A DNA stretch of 64,000 nt, taken from contig NZ_FOOW01000001.1 in NCBI RefSeq assembly GCF_900113305.1, positions 1-64,000 on the forward strand, in the 5' to 3' direction. The DNA is from Prevotella sp. KH2C16 (GTDB lineage Bacteria; Bacteroidota; Bacteroidia; Bacteroidales; Bacteroidaceae). The notes beneath the pieces are model-generated. The model was not told the DNA's origin. It worked only from the letters and a program-made list of their open reading frames with translations, and did no database searches. The translations under genes were made by a program, and so were the position numbers. Below, in pieces: positions 6,728 to 15,309 of this stretch; the stretch's first letter is position 1, and each line of letters opens with the position of its first letter.

Positions 6728-7177
6728 TTACTCATCTGGAATTTCACGGAAGCCTCCGTAGTCATCATCATACCGAACTCTTTTCTTCTTAAACGTGAAT
6801 TTTCCACTAGGATACTTCGTTTTAAGCTCATGCAATTCTTGGTTTAAGCGTCTAACGAGATCATCTTCACCGTCATCACCTGACAACATCCAGTCTATTC
6901 GTTGAGCATATATGTATGCCATTCTAAGGATATAAACTGCCCGTTTCATAATCTCCATTGTCTTCCGATTGTAGGAACTATAGTATTGTTCCTCTAATGG
7001 TATCTCCCGTGAGTAACGATGTTGGTGTTCTTCCAATAATACATCTGGAATCTTTCTCCCTGCTTCCAAGATGGTTTGTTCGATATCATCGGCTATAAGT
7101 TCTATAGTCCGTTGTGAATAATCAAATGTACCTCCACTCATAATTGTATACTTTTTCTTTGTATTTTTGTCATTCAT
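6728..7177 (-). CDS. Hypothetical protein, phage-like small acidic/basic protein
   Basis: 149 residues, unrecognized function. The sequence has a short GGTFDYSQRTIELIADDIEQ opening, a long helical centre (ILRMAYIYAQRIDWMLSGDD) and a basic tail. I have an impression that proteins opening with GTFDY and containing WLLSGDDGED-type segments occur in tailed phages, but cannot confirm it. It shares a base with the start of the downstream boundary of the phosphoesterase gene (stop/start overlap at 7177), so it is translated with the RNA ligase operon. Confidence 0.6.
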   Translation of the reverse strand: MNDKNTKKKYTIMSGGTFDYSQRTIELIADDIEQTILEAGRKIPDVLLEEHQHRYSREIPLEEQYYSSYNRKTMEIMKRAVYILRMAYIYAQRIDWMLSGDDGEDDLVRRLNQELHELKTKYPSGKFTFKKKRVRYDDDYGGFREIPDE

Positions 7178-7944
7178 TAAATCTCTATCATTTTGCCGAA
7201 GTCAAATCCGTTTGTCAGATGCTCATTCGCAAACACATATCCCATCTGATTACACACAATTTTAGTATGTCCTATCGTTGTGTCGATATTGGTATGGGAA
7301 TGACCATATATCCACACATCAATACGGCTATCGGCAACGAAATCACCAAGTTCTGTAGCAAAGCCAGAATTGATGTCTGAACCAAGGTGCTGAGGTGCCA
7401 CCACCTGCCGTGTTGGCAAGTGATGGGTCACCACGACAATCCTCTCTGCTGTACTTTCTTGGACACTCTGCTTGATGAAGTCAAGACAGAACTGATGCAT
7501 CCGGTTGTAATCATCTACTGTTAGGCGATGGTCTTCATACAGCGTCTGGTAGAAATCATTCAATCCATGGGACACGATATTTTCATCACCTGGCGGAATA
7601 TGCGACCAAAGGGTGCTGAAGATGAAATCGACATTATCGATTCTGACTACCTGATTCTGGTAATAGCCGACATTCTCCTTGAACATCCATTCCCATTGCA
7701 TACCACGAGTCATTATGTCATAATAACCATAATAGTCGTGGTTGCCTGGAACAATAAGTACCTGGCGATAGTTTGTCGATGCCCATTTCCAGAACTTGCC
7801 CAGTGGGGCCACATCGTTTCTCAGATAGAAGATGTCACCGGCCAGAACCAACACATCACCCGTAACAGGAAACTCATTATGTTTCAGATACCTGCTGTTC
7901 TCTGCGAACTCCATATGCAGGTCACTCATGTATTGTATCTTCAT
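7177..7944 (-). CDS. Calcineurin-like metallophosphoesterase
   Basis: 255 residues with the full metallophosphoesterase motif set: SDLHMEF, LAGDIFY, PGNHDYYGY, VTHHLPT and YGHSHTN. These form a two-metal active site hydrolysing phosphomono- or diesters; substrates in the family range from nucleic acid ends to cyclic nucleotides. It is separated by 2 bp from a second phosphoesterase and lies downstream of an RNA ligase on the same strand. The context raises the possibility that it processes RNA ends (for example 2',3'-cyclic phosphates), which is inference. Confidence 0.85.
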   Translation of the reverse strand: MKIQYMSDLHMEFAENSRYLKHNEFPVTGDVLVLAGDIFYLRNDVAPLGKFWKWASTNYRQVLIVPGNHDYYGYYDIMTRGMQWEWMFKENVGYYQNQVVRIDNVDFIFSTLWSHIPPGDENIVSHGLNDFYQTLYEDHRLTVDDYNRMHQFCLDFIKQSVQESTAERIVVVTHHLPTRQVVAPQHLGSDINSGFATELGDFVADSRIDVWIYGHSHTNIDTTIGHTKIVCNQMGYVFANEHLTNGFDFGKMIEI

Positions 7945-7946
7945 TG

Positions 7947-8531
7947 TTACTTTTCTTTACTTTGTTCAACTTGCTTGTCAATGATTCTCTTTACTTGCCC
8001 AAACGATACTGGGGTAAAGTTGTTATTGTCCACTCCTACGTCGTATTGTGTCGGATAGAGATACTGGAGTCTTCCGGCATCAATGCCTGAATTGCTCCTT
8101 CGGGTATGGACGTGTCCGAACAGCTGCCAAACATCATCCTTATAGCCGCCCTCAAAACAGAGAAAGGGATAGTGGCATAGGTAGATTCTCTTCTTCCCTA
8201 TCTCGATTCGCATCTGCATGGCAACATGTTCAAAGCGACTGATGAATCCTTGTCGAATATTCTTCAAATCATGGTTACCCATGATTAGATAAATTTTGCC
8301 ATTCAGACGGTCGAGTATCTTTGTCCATTCTGCCGCACCACCCAGACAGAAATCGCCCAAATGGAAAACTGTATCATCTTTACCTATCACGCTGTTCCAG
8401 TTTGCTATCATCACATCGTTCATCTGCTCTACGTCCTTGAACGGACGATTGCAGAACCTGATAATGTTCGCATGATTGAAGTGCGTATCTGATGTAAAGA
8501 ACGTATGTTCTGCATTAAACTTGAAATTCAT
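7947..8531 (-). CDS. Second calcineurin-like metallophosphoesterase
   Basis: 194 residues from the chosen ATG at 8531 (MNFKF), which is preceded by AGAAGGAA; a 14-residue upstream extension is possible. Motifs are SDTHFNHANI, HLGDFCLGG, IMGNHDLKN, CHYPF and FGHVHTR, a compact complete active site of the small bacterial phosphoesterase type often called YfcE/phage-like. It sits between the RNA ligase and the larger phosphoesterase, all in one orientation with short gaps. Confidence 0.85.
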   Translation of the reverse strand: MNFKFNAEHTFFTSDTHFNHANIIRFCNRPFKDVEQMNDVMIANWNSVIGKDDTVFHLGDFCLGGAAEWTKILDRLNGKIYLIMGNHDLKNIRQGFISRFEHVAMQMRIEIGKKRIYLCHYPFLCFEGGYKDDVWQLFGHVHTRRSNSGIDAGRLQYLYPTQYDVGVDNNNFTPVSFGQVKRIIDKQVEQSKEK

Positions 8532-8589
8532 TTCCTTCTTTGTATTATTCTCTCCATGCCCCATCTGGAGCACGGAGAGAGTTTGTTAA

Positions 8590-9627
8590 TTAATCGAGTA
8601 TGTAAGCCTGGCCCATATAGACCTTCTTCACCATCTCAGTAGAAAGTTTGTTCAGTTCCTTGTTGAGCAACTTCTGTTCGCTCTTTTCAAGGCAACCATA
8701 CTCACCGCCATGTTCCTTCAAGAAATCTTCGAGCACGTCCTTAGAGAACAGACCCATGATTTTTCCGAAGTCTTTAGGCACGTGTACCTCACCTATGTGG
8801 CTAACGACATTTGCCAGGCGCTGTTCGGTAACGTATGCCTCTACATCAGGGATTAGTGCTTTCAATGCCTCGCTGTAGGGAACAGGTTCGGCAAAGAGCT
8901 TGTTGCGCTTCTTCACACTCTTCTTTTCGGCAAACCGTTCGTTCTTGCTCTTGATGAGCACCCTGCTTCCATTTCTCAGGTACATGGGAACGACAGGTCT
9001 TATCACGATACCCTCGCAGATGTTGTCTTCAATGGCAGGGAAACCAAGCCATTCAGCAATCTTGCTCTGGAAAGCGTTAGGGTATTTGAGACATTCACCG
9101 AGAGTGCCCTTGAACAGAGTCCTGGCATAGAAGAATCCGTGCTTGTCGAAAAACTCGTTTACTTCATCTACAGGCAGATACCTACCGCCATCCTCGTTGA
9201 TGACATAGATGTCAAAACCATAGAACTCATGTTCAGGGGTGTAGCATACACCCTTCTGGATGAGAGACAACTTGCGGTTTGGCTGCACATCCTTGTGAGG
9301 ATAGGTTCCACCGAACATCTCACCGAAGACATTGACGCTCCTCACGTCCTCATATCTGCTGAAGACATCCTTGGTAAGGGCCACAACTTTGTCTTTGTAC
9401 CTTTCAAGCAACTCGGGATAGTCGTAGAACATCTCCTCCGCTTCCAGCAAGGAGGTACGCTTTGCAAACCTTACGTTCTCTCCGTCGCAGAGGAAACTGG
9501 TATTGGCACCATGTACCTTTTCCTGTACCACATATTCCAAATCGGTTGGCATCTCTGCCACGATGCGCTCCATGAACTCTCTGTTGAAGGAATTCTCGAT
9601 GGAGCTGTACTTTTTGAATTCTAACAT
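8590..9627 (-). CDS. T4 Rnl2-type RNA ligase
   Basis: 345 residues, close to T4 Rnl2 (334). All nucleotidyltransferase motifs can be read: motif I EKVHGAN with the adenylylated Lys at residue 37, FAKRTS, motif III VFGEMFGG, IIIa FYGFDI, motif IV CEGIVIRP and motif V VLIKSKNERF. Such enzymes use ATP to seal 3'-OH/5'-phosphate nicks in double-stranded or structured RNA, including cleaved tRNA-like substrates. A 100-residue C-terminal domain is present. It is the first large gene of the operon with two phosphoesterases and lies 2.7 kb from an eight-tRNA array. Confidence 0.9.
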   Translation of the reverse strand: MLEFKKYSSIENSFNREFMERIVAEMPTDLEYVVQEKVHGANTSFLCDGENVRFAKRTSLLEAEEMFYDYPELLERYKDKVVALTKDVFSRYEDVRSVNVFGEMFGGTYPHKDVQPNRKLSLIQKGVCYTPEHEFYGFDIYVINEDGGRYLPVDEVNEFFDKHGFFYARTLFKGTLGECLKYPNAFQSKIAEWLGFPAIEDNICEGIVIRPVVPMYLRNGSRVLIKSKNERFAEKKSVKKRNKLFAEPVPYSEALKALIPDVEAYVTEQRLANVVSHIGEVHVPKDFGKIMGLFSKDVLEDFLKEHGGEYGCLEKSEQKLLNKELNKLSTEMVKKVYMGQAYILD

Positions 9628-9773
9628 TTCTTTGTTCCTTCTTGTTTTTGCGCATCGCTGCGCGGTTAATAATTGATTGACTACATATTGTGCCGTAGGC
9701 CAGGCCGATGAGGAGAAGTCTTGTCGGTGGTAAGTCGACAGTGTTCATGGTTGTGATAGGCACAAACGAAAAA

Positions 9774-9804
9774 TGGTTGGAAAGCATTGCTGACTTTCCA
9801 ACCA
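9774..9804 (-). promoter_or_regulatory. Hairpin in the leader of the RNA ligase operon
   Basis: TGGTTGGAAAG at 9774-9784 and CTTTCCAACCA at 9794-9804 form an 11-bp perfect stem with a 9-base loop. It lies between the small upstream ORF and the ligase. No U tract follows on the minus strand, so an attenuator or RNA-processing element is as likely as a terminator. Confidence 0.5.
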
Positions 9805-9833
9805 CTTCGTTAATCTCGTGTTTGCACATACAA

Positions 9834-9998
9834 TTATGTCAGGAGTAATCCACCCCCTCCTCGTGCAATATGGAAAGTCTTCCTATCTGAATAGCGTGGT
9901 GCAGCAATGCTTGACGTATGCATATAGGAATCGCATTCAAGGCACCATGTGCTCTGAATGTTCAATCCGCCTAATGTGTTAAATTTCTGTCTCTGCAT
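9834..9998 (-). CDS. Small protein of unknown function upstream of the RNA ligase
   Basis: 54 residues starting MQRQKFNTLGG and ending HIARGGGGLLLT, with a CLEC pair in the middle. I do not recognise it. Support comes from position: a good promoter (10035-10066) would start transcription about 30 bp before this ATG. A longer in-frame start at 10037 would overlap the promoter and is rejected. The glycine-rich tail and small size are compatible with a leader peptide or small peptide product, but no function is claimed. Confidence 0.45.
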   Translation of the reverse strand: MQRQKFNTLGGLNIQSTWCLECDSYMHTSSIAAPRYSDRKTFHIARGGGGLLLT

Positions 9999-10034
9999 TA
10001 CTGCTATTTTTATGGATTTTCGTAAAATTGGCTG

Positions 10035-10066
10035 CAAAGATACACTTTTTCGTATAACTGACCAAA
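10035..10066 (-). promoter_or_regulatory. Promoter of the RNA ligase operon
   Basis: On the minus strand TTTG (complement of 10063-10066) and TATCTTTG (complement of 10035-10042) are separated by 20 bp, an excellent Bacteroidetes promoter. No comparable promoter is seen before the regulator gene at 6386, so one transcript of about 4 kb is likely. Confidence 0.75.
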
Positions 10067-10129
10067 ATTTCAGGGAATTATTTTAAGAGGCATTATTGCT
10101 TATACACTTGTGTATAAAAAAGTTTGCGT

Positions 10130-10166
10130 GCCCGAATGATTCCCACAACAAGGGATTTATTCGGGC
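10130..10166 (-). terminator. Terminator after the element A relaxase gene
   Basis: GCCCGAAT at 10130-10137 pairs with ATTCGGGC at 10159-10166, with an inner AATGATTCCC/GGGATTTATT extension. A palindrome TATACACTTGTGTATA lies just beyond at 10101-10116. Confidence 0.65.
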
Positions 10167-10174
10167 GTAACTTT

Positions 10175-11632
10175 TTATCTTCCTACAGCTTGTGCCTTCT
10201 TTCGAGATGAAGGTTTTACCATTGCGGCAGCCGTAGCGATACAGCGTACCCACCATCGCTCATCATCCTCATCCTTCTTCTGTTCCCATCCAGACAAGTT
10301 CGACACACCACCGCCACCACATGATTCTGCGTAAGAGGTGGCCAGCTTGACATAGTTGAGAGCAAGCAACATGGCACAGTTGGCTATATTTTGAACGTTT
10401 TCGGCAAGGTCATAATAACCCTTCTCTCGTAAAATGTCACGTTGCCTATCGTTTAGAGTCGGAATGATTTCCTGCATAGTCTTAGCCAGCATCATATTGT
10501 AAGTACTGGTGATTCCCATACGGATGCGTGCTGCCTCCCTATCAATATCATCACCTTCTCTTTCCAAGGCTCTTTGATGCTCTCGTTTCATGTCAAATAG
10601 TTCTTCTCGAATATTCTTAAGGCTGGCACTCGTTTCTTCTAGCATTTTGGAGCGTTCAGCAATTTTGCTGTCAATGTCTTCCATCTCTTGGCGAAGGCTC
10701 TTAATACGGGCTGTCAGAAGAATGTTGTCCGTACCTTCCTCACCTAAGCTACGGGCGATTTCGTCTATCTCTCGCTGGATAGATGCACGACGCTCCCGAA
10801 GATTGGCTATCATTGTTGTCAGACTTTTCAGTTTACGTTCCTCTTGTCTGATGTCGGCAGCCAAATCAATCTTCCGGCTTTCAAGCTGGTTCACGTCATT
10901 CACAAGTTCTCGTTTGTATTCATAAGTGGATCGGTGACGGGCTCCAGTTTCTCTGATGCTGTCACCTCGTTCCAGTCCCCACTTCATACTAACCTCTTTT
11001 GAGAACTCATCGTGCAGTTGGGAAAACAGCTGCCCCATCTCATACTTGTTTTGCCCAAATACAGAACGCCACGAAATGCGGTTCTTCTCCCGGTCTAATG
11101 GAATAAGCGTACAATGTGCGTGAACATTGGTCTCGTCAAGATGGACGTAGAAGCTGACGAGGTTCTCTTCGCCGAAACGATGGGCAACAAAGGCATACAC
11201 ATCTTTTGCCCATTCCTCGATGTCATTGTTCCTTGTCAAGTGGGAGTTATCGGCACCCTTGTCAAGGCTCAATGTCTGGTTTCCGAAAGCGAGTTCGTTC
11301 ATGCGTTCTCGGCTTCCACCAAAGATAAATTGTGCCAGCGTGTTCTGCCGACGGCGGACATTCTCTCGGGCATTAGGGTCTTTTATTCCACGACCTGCAA
11401 GATTGTCTGCCATCTTCTGCATGATGGACTTCGACTTGTCTATTGGTTGGACGATACCACCACGAACCACCTCAAAATTCAGGTGTGTTCGTGTTGGGTC
11501 ATAATTTGCCATCGGGTCATTTGATTTCTTCCGGAGGAAGTCTTCACTCCAGTTTCGTTGCTGTTCGTTACTCTCTGCCTGGCTAATACCATCAGAGTTT
11601 GGACGTATGTCCATTACCTGTTTTCTGTTCAT
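10175..11632 (-). CDS. MobV-type relaxase / plasmid recombination (Mob/Pre) protein
   Basis: 485 residues from the ATG at 11632. The N-terminal half carries the MobV signature: a HLNFEVVRGG start block and the metal-binding segment HLDETNVHAHCTLIP. The C-terminal half is a long coiled coil. The protein would nick the element at its origin of transfer and pilot the strand into a recipient through a helper secretion system. It defines element A as mobilizable. The longer start at 11725 would run into a likely origin-of-transfer region and is not preferred. Confidence 0.85.
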   Translation of the reverse strand: MNRKQVMDIRPNSDGISQAESNEQQRNWSEDFLRKKSNDPMANYDPTRTHLNFEVVRGGIVQPIDKSKSIMQKMADNLAGRGIKDPNARENVRRRQNTLAQFIFGGSRERMNELAFGNQTLSLDKGADNSHLTRNNDIEEWAKDVYAFVAHRFGEENLVSFYVHLDETNVHAHCTLIPLDREKNRISWRSVFGQNKYEMGQLFSQLHDEFSKEVSMKWGLERGDSIRETGARHRSTYEYKRELVNDVNQLESRKIDLAADIRQEERKLKSLTTMIANLRERRASIQREIDEIARSLGEEGTDNILLTARIKSLRQEMEDIDSKIAERSKMLEETSASLKNIREELFDMKREHQRALEREGDDIDREAARIRMGITSTYNMMLAKTMQEIIPTLNDRQRDILREKGYYDLAENVQNIANCAMLLALNYVKLATSYAESCGGGGVSNLSGWEQKKDEDDERWWVRCIATAAAMVKPSSRKKAQAVGR

Positions 11633-11727
11633 AATTTTTCTTTGTTTTTTTAATTGATGATGTGATAATTGAAGTATTTTCTGAGCTTGCTCCCTGAACG
11701 GGATAACAATAATGGTCTCACCCACTC

Positions 11728-11747
11728 GCGTTAATGGAAGTTAACGC
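11728..11747. other. Candidate origin of transfer region of element A
   Basis: An inverted repeat GCGTTAA (11728-11734) / TTAACGC (11741-11747) lies in the 264-bp non-coding gap directly upstream of the relaxase, where MobV-type oriT sequences usually sit. The nick site itself cannot be identified. Confidence 0.4.
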
Positions 11748-11896
11748 ATATTAGGCTATGCGATTCGTAGAATCACTCTCTTCCCTCTATTCGATTTTGG
11801 CTCCTTTGATGAACAAGTTGAATCTCATTCGACCATTTCTCGCCATGACAAAGTTCAAACAAGCTTGACTTTGTTCATTTGGCTTAACGAAATGGT

Positions 11897-12808
11897 TCAT
11901 CTGCCACAATCGCCCTTACCATATTCGACATATTGATGGAGTTCATCACAATATGTCCCATTGATTCCCTCATGGGAACGAGAGCATTTGTGGCATTCTG
12001 GATTCCTGCCGTGCCATCGTTTTTCCTGTGCCATCAGGAATGATTTCATGGCTTCGTCATCCTCTCTTTGTGGAGGTGGTTCTGATTTTACCTCAGATTT
12101 GGATATTGGTTTCATCGCATCTTCGTCAATGGAAGAAGCACCTACCACCTCCAGATTAAGTGCCTTGACGAGCAATGCGATGTTGGGATTGGCATCCTCC
12201 ATTCTCATCAATGCTGCTTCCTCTTCGGTTGGGCGTAGGGGTTGCTGGCTGAGAACCATCTGGGCAATGGTGTGGCAATCGCCTTGTACATTCTCCATCA
12301 CTTCTGAGAGATGAAACTGGAGATTGGGAACTGCTTGCAGCGTTTCTTGCCATTTGTTATACTCACCTTTGTTGGGGAATACTACCACAGTTTTTCCGAC
12401 AAGAGGGAACAAATCGGTAGGAGTCGTTTGTTCTTTTCCAGTTGCAAGCCAAACGTATGGCGTTGGGAAACAACTCATAATGGCAGCAGTCAGTTCATCC
12501 GTCACCAGTGCAACCGTCTGGCTGGGGAAGGCACCAAGTAAGTGCTCACCAAACATGCAAGTCGGTCGCCCATCTTGATAGTACCAACTGTCATCATAGA
12601 CCTTGCCTGTTTCGCTATCCATTGTGATGATGTGACCATTAGTAATCTTGTTCTCTGCATTGATGTGCCAGAATATTGATTCGCCTTGCTCTGTAGCACC
12701 AATTGGATAGCGTTTCATCAGAGCCTCTAACTTATCTTGGTCAAACCAGACGAAACCGCAGAGGTATTCAAAGAATGAACTGCTGAAACTCGTAATCTCC
12801 GTTTTCAT
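11897..12808 (-). CDS. DUF6371/Toprim-like mobile-element protein
   Basis: 303 residues. The middle block (FGEHLLGAFPSQTVALVTDE, then VWLATGKEQT and LVGKTVVVFPNKGEYNKW) looks like a divergent Toprim fold of the kind found beside primase-type genes on Bacteroidales elements. The paralogous but broken gene of element B (32784-33473) aligns over the same block. The C-terminus has a Cys/His cluster (CHKCSRSHEGINGTYC) that may bind zinc. It overlaps the upstream BT4734-type gene by 4 bp and probably takes part in element DNA replication or transfer. Confidence 0.65.
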   Translation of the reverse strand: MKTEITSFSSSFFEYLCGFVWFDQDKLEALMKRYPIGATEQGESIFWHINAENKITNGHIITMDSETGKVYDDSWYYQDGRPTCMFGEHLLGAFPSQTVALVTDELTAAIMSCFPTPYVWLATGKEQTTPTDLFPLVGKTVVVFPNKGEYNKWQETLQAVPNLQFHLSEVMENVQGDCHTIAQMVLSQQPLRPTEEEAALMRMEDANPNIALLVKALNLEVVGASSIDEDAMKPISKSEVKSEPPPQREDDEAMKSFLMAQEKRWHGRNPECHKCSRSHEGINGTYCDELHQYVEYGKGDCGR

Positions 12809-13689
12809 AGGCTATCCTCCTTCCAGTTGATTCCATGCTGTGAACAGATATGGAAGAACGTACCGATCTTGATATTGCTGACATTGCGCAGAAGATTGTC
12901 GAACTTCTTGTCTGTCTCAGATGCTTTGTACTTCGCATTTTGCGAACTGACCATATGGAACAGACTACGTCCACATTCACCAAGTGATGCCAAGGCTGCA
13001 CCCACATGGAACCATTCATCGTAGGTGGCGGTAATGTCGATGCTACGGTCTTCAATTATATGGCAGCACTTCTCGACCTGTTCCATGTCGTCACCACTAT
13101 ATGCACTGGAACTGTGGTATGTCTGTTTAGGTTCCACCCATACCTTAGTATATAATGTAGCATCTTCATTTATATACGGCTCTGGGTCGTAGGAGATGAA
13201 GCGCATCCTGTTCACGTTCTTGCATGCTTTGTCAATGATTAGTCCGCTGTTGGCGAAGTCACGTTTCAGGGCTTCGAACTGATCCTCGTGCTTATCAGGA
13301 TAGGCAATGCGGAAGATGGCAAACCAGCCTTTGCCACGGATGCTGCGGCCCGCATAGAGTATCTGGGGGATGTTATGCCACTCATGCTTCAGGTCATCGA
13401 ACCAGTCAACGTCCATGTTGTCTTTCTTGTCGATGTCGATACAGAGAAGGTTCGAGTGGGCCACGAGGTTTTCCGCCTTACATGTAGGGGCAAATGTGCC
13501 TGAGATGGTTGCCACGGGCAGTTGCAACTTCAAGCGCTTTTGTTTATCTTCATCCGATATGGAACGGATATACTCAATCTGTTCCTTGTGTTGGTCGTTG
13601 AAGAGGAAGTCGCGCAGGGAAATTTCCGTGCCGACATTGTCTTCCACGTTTCTATAATAGCTAATCTTCGTATCAAATAAACTTTGCAT
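12805..13689 (-). CDS. BT4734/VirE N-terminal-type primase-like protein
   Basis: 294 residues resembling the BT4734-like/VirE N-terminal family. The block NLLCIDIDKKDNMD and the RSIRGKGWFAIFRIAYPDKH block correspond to the conserved acidic and basic motifs of a primase-polymerase-like fold. In related proteins it is followed by a DUF3987-type helicase, which here is encoded separately just upstream at 13888-15309. Together they would support element replication. The stop and the next start overlap by 4 bp. Confidence 0.7.
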   Translation of the reverse strand: MQSLFDTKISYYRNVEDNVGTEISLRDFLFNDQHKEQIEYIRSISDEDKQKRLKLQLPVATISGTFAPTCKAENLVAHSNLLCIDIDKKDNMDVDWFDDLKHEWHNIPQILYAGRSIRGKGWFAIFRIAYPDKHEDQFEALKRDFANSGLIIDKACKNVNRMRFISYDPEPYINEDATLYTKVWVEPKQTYHSSSAYSGDDMEQVEKCCHIIEDRSIDITATYDEWFHVGAALASLGECGRSLFHMVSSQNAKYKASETDKKFDNLLRNVSNIKIGTFFHICSQHGINWKEDSL

Positions 13690-13710
13690 CGTTATTCAAA
13701 ATTTAAGTTT

Positions 13711-13886
13711 GTTGTTGTAGTTGTAGCTTGGCTTAAAGTCTTGTAAATACGGGGCTTAATGCTACAACAAGGGTACAACCATATAGATGAGATTCCATGA
13801 TGGAGATAAGAGCACCTTGGTTGTAGGGTAGTTGTTGGCTTGCGCCCTTTATCCATAGGCTATTACTGACATCTACAACTACAACC
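13711..13886. repeat. GTTGTAG repeat cluster between the replication-type genes
   Basis: In this 198-bp gap GTTGTAG-type words occur repeatedly: GTTGTTGTAGTTGTAG at 13711-13726, CTACAACAA at 13762-13770, TACAACC at 13774-13780, GGTTGTAGGGTAGTTGTTGG around 13819-13838, and CTACAACTACAACC at 13873-13886. Both orientations are present, as in iterons or a multi-site operator. Confidence 0.55.
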
Positions 13887-13887
13887 A

Positions 13888-15309
13888 TCATTGTTCCTTT
13901 AGTATTTTATTGACATACTGCTGTGACACACCGAGGACTTCGGCAAGAGCGTTCTGCGACTTGATTTTGAACTGCCGACTGACTGCCCGAAGCAGGTCGC
14001 CGTTGGTCATCGGACGCTGTGTGGCTGCCGAGCCTCGCAACAAAGGATAAATGTGTTCAACATGAATCTGGGTAAAGTAATCGGCAACGCGAATGGCATA
14101 TTCCATGCATTCTCCTGTGATAACAGGTTCGTTCCAATGCTCAGACAGCAGATGTGCCATGATAGCCAGACGCAGCACATGAATGTTCATCTTCTGCCTC
14201 ACACCACCGATGTAGTCATCCTCTTCCGCATCAGCCTTCATGTCGTTGGCATCGGCATAGTCAGCGTAGAGTCTTTCAGCCTCATGGGACAGCAAGAGCG
14301 GTAAAGATTCCATACTGAACAGCCTTCCTATGATGTCACTCCAGTTGTCACGCATTTCCGTTGTCATCCGTCTGCGGTCCTGTCTCTTGATGAACTCTGC
14401 TTTGTCAGGATAGACGAAAAGGAAACGCTGGGTGAAGCCTGAATCCATCAAGGCATCAGTGCCAAAAGTCTTGCCGAGTGGTCCTGGTTGAATACCACCA
14501 ATGATACTCATGGCAGGGTCATCGACAAGTTTGGTATCTTCTGACTTTCGGTTGATGGTAAAGCTGACATTAGACCAAGTTGACAGCAGTTGAGACACTT
14601 CAGTTCCTGAACCGTTACCACCTTTGGAATATCGCCCGAAAGAATCAATGAAGGACTTCAGCTCATCGGCAACAATGACAATCATGTCACCTTGCGCCAG
14701 CAATGCGTTACGAGACTCTGGGGAACTATCGCCAGCCACTCGTTGGTGGAATATCGGTTGTTCACCGCTAAAGTTTCTATCCTCCCGTTTGTTTTGGTCA
14801 TAAACAATCTTCGCCTCGGAATACTTGGCAAAGTTAGCTTTGTCATGTTCCCGTAGAGGACTGGTGACTTCCTTCAACGGCCCCGTCTTATTACGACTCG
14901 GCTTACCAACCATACAAATGAAGTCACAAGGATAATTGGTGTATGGGTTGGTGGCAAGCAGCACTTTTTTTCCTGCCGCAATGCCTGCCGTTGTCAAACA
15001 GATGGCAACGACAAAGTCCTGTGGGCATCCGTACGATTCTGCAACAGTACGAATATAGTCTTGAACTGATTGTGACAGCCAGTCAATTGGTAAGGTTGGT
15101 TCTGTGAAATTCGAAGCTTTCAGGTGCTGTACCTCTTTTGGCCTTTCGGTAGGAATGGGCAATGACTCAGGAGGCACAAGGGATGGCGGTTGCTCGTCTG
15201 GAGGAGTAAGCGAAACCTTGATAGTAGGTTCCACCTTCTCCACCTCAGCATTAACGAGGGAAAGGAAGTCGGGCTGCCCTCCCGCAAATGGCATGACTTG
15301 TTCACTCAT
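13888..15309 (-). CDS. DUF3987-type primase/helicase-like ATPase
   Basis: 473 residues from the ATG at 15309, which overlaps the stop of the upstream gene (ATGAGTGA). A proline-rich N-terminus precedes a DUF3987 core: AESYGCPQDFVVAICLTTAG, then a degenerate P-loop-like MVGKPSRNKTGPLK, then MIVIVADELKSF as an acidic Walker B-type block. The C-terminus ends in a helix-turn-helix (ALAEVLGVSQQYVNKILKEQ). Such proteins accompany BT4734-type primases on Bacteroidales elements and probably act at the replication origin. Confidence 0.75.
   Translation of the reverse strand: MSEQVMPFAGGQPDFLSLVNAEVEKVEPTIKVSLTPPDEQPPSLVPPESLPIPTERPKEVQHLKASNFTEPTLPIDWLSQSVQDYIRTVAESYGCPQDFVVAICLTTAGIAAGKKVLLATNPYTNYPCDFICMVGKPSRNKTGPLKEVTSPLREHDKANFAKYSEAKIVYDQNKREDRNFSGEQPIFHQRVAGDSSPESRNALLAQGDMIVIVADELKSFIDSFGRYSKGGNGSGTEVSQLLSTWSNVSFTINRKSEDTKLVDDPAMSIIGGIQPGPLGKTFGTDALMDSGFTQRFLFVYPDKAEFIKRQDRRRMTTEMRDNWSDIIGRLFSMESLPLLLSHEAERLYADYADANDMKADAEEDDYIGGVRQKMNIHVLRLAIMAHLLSEHWNEPVITGECMEYAIRVADYFTQIHVEHIYPLLRGSAATQRPMTNGDLLRAVSRQFKIKSQNALAEVLGVSQQYVNKILKEQ

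Noticed and set aside
9404..9829. 141-codon frame overlapping the RNA ligase start on the same strand
   Set aside because: Half of it lies inside the ligase in another frame, and its upstream part spans the leader hairpin; the translation has no recognisable pattern.
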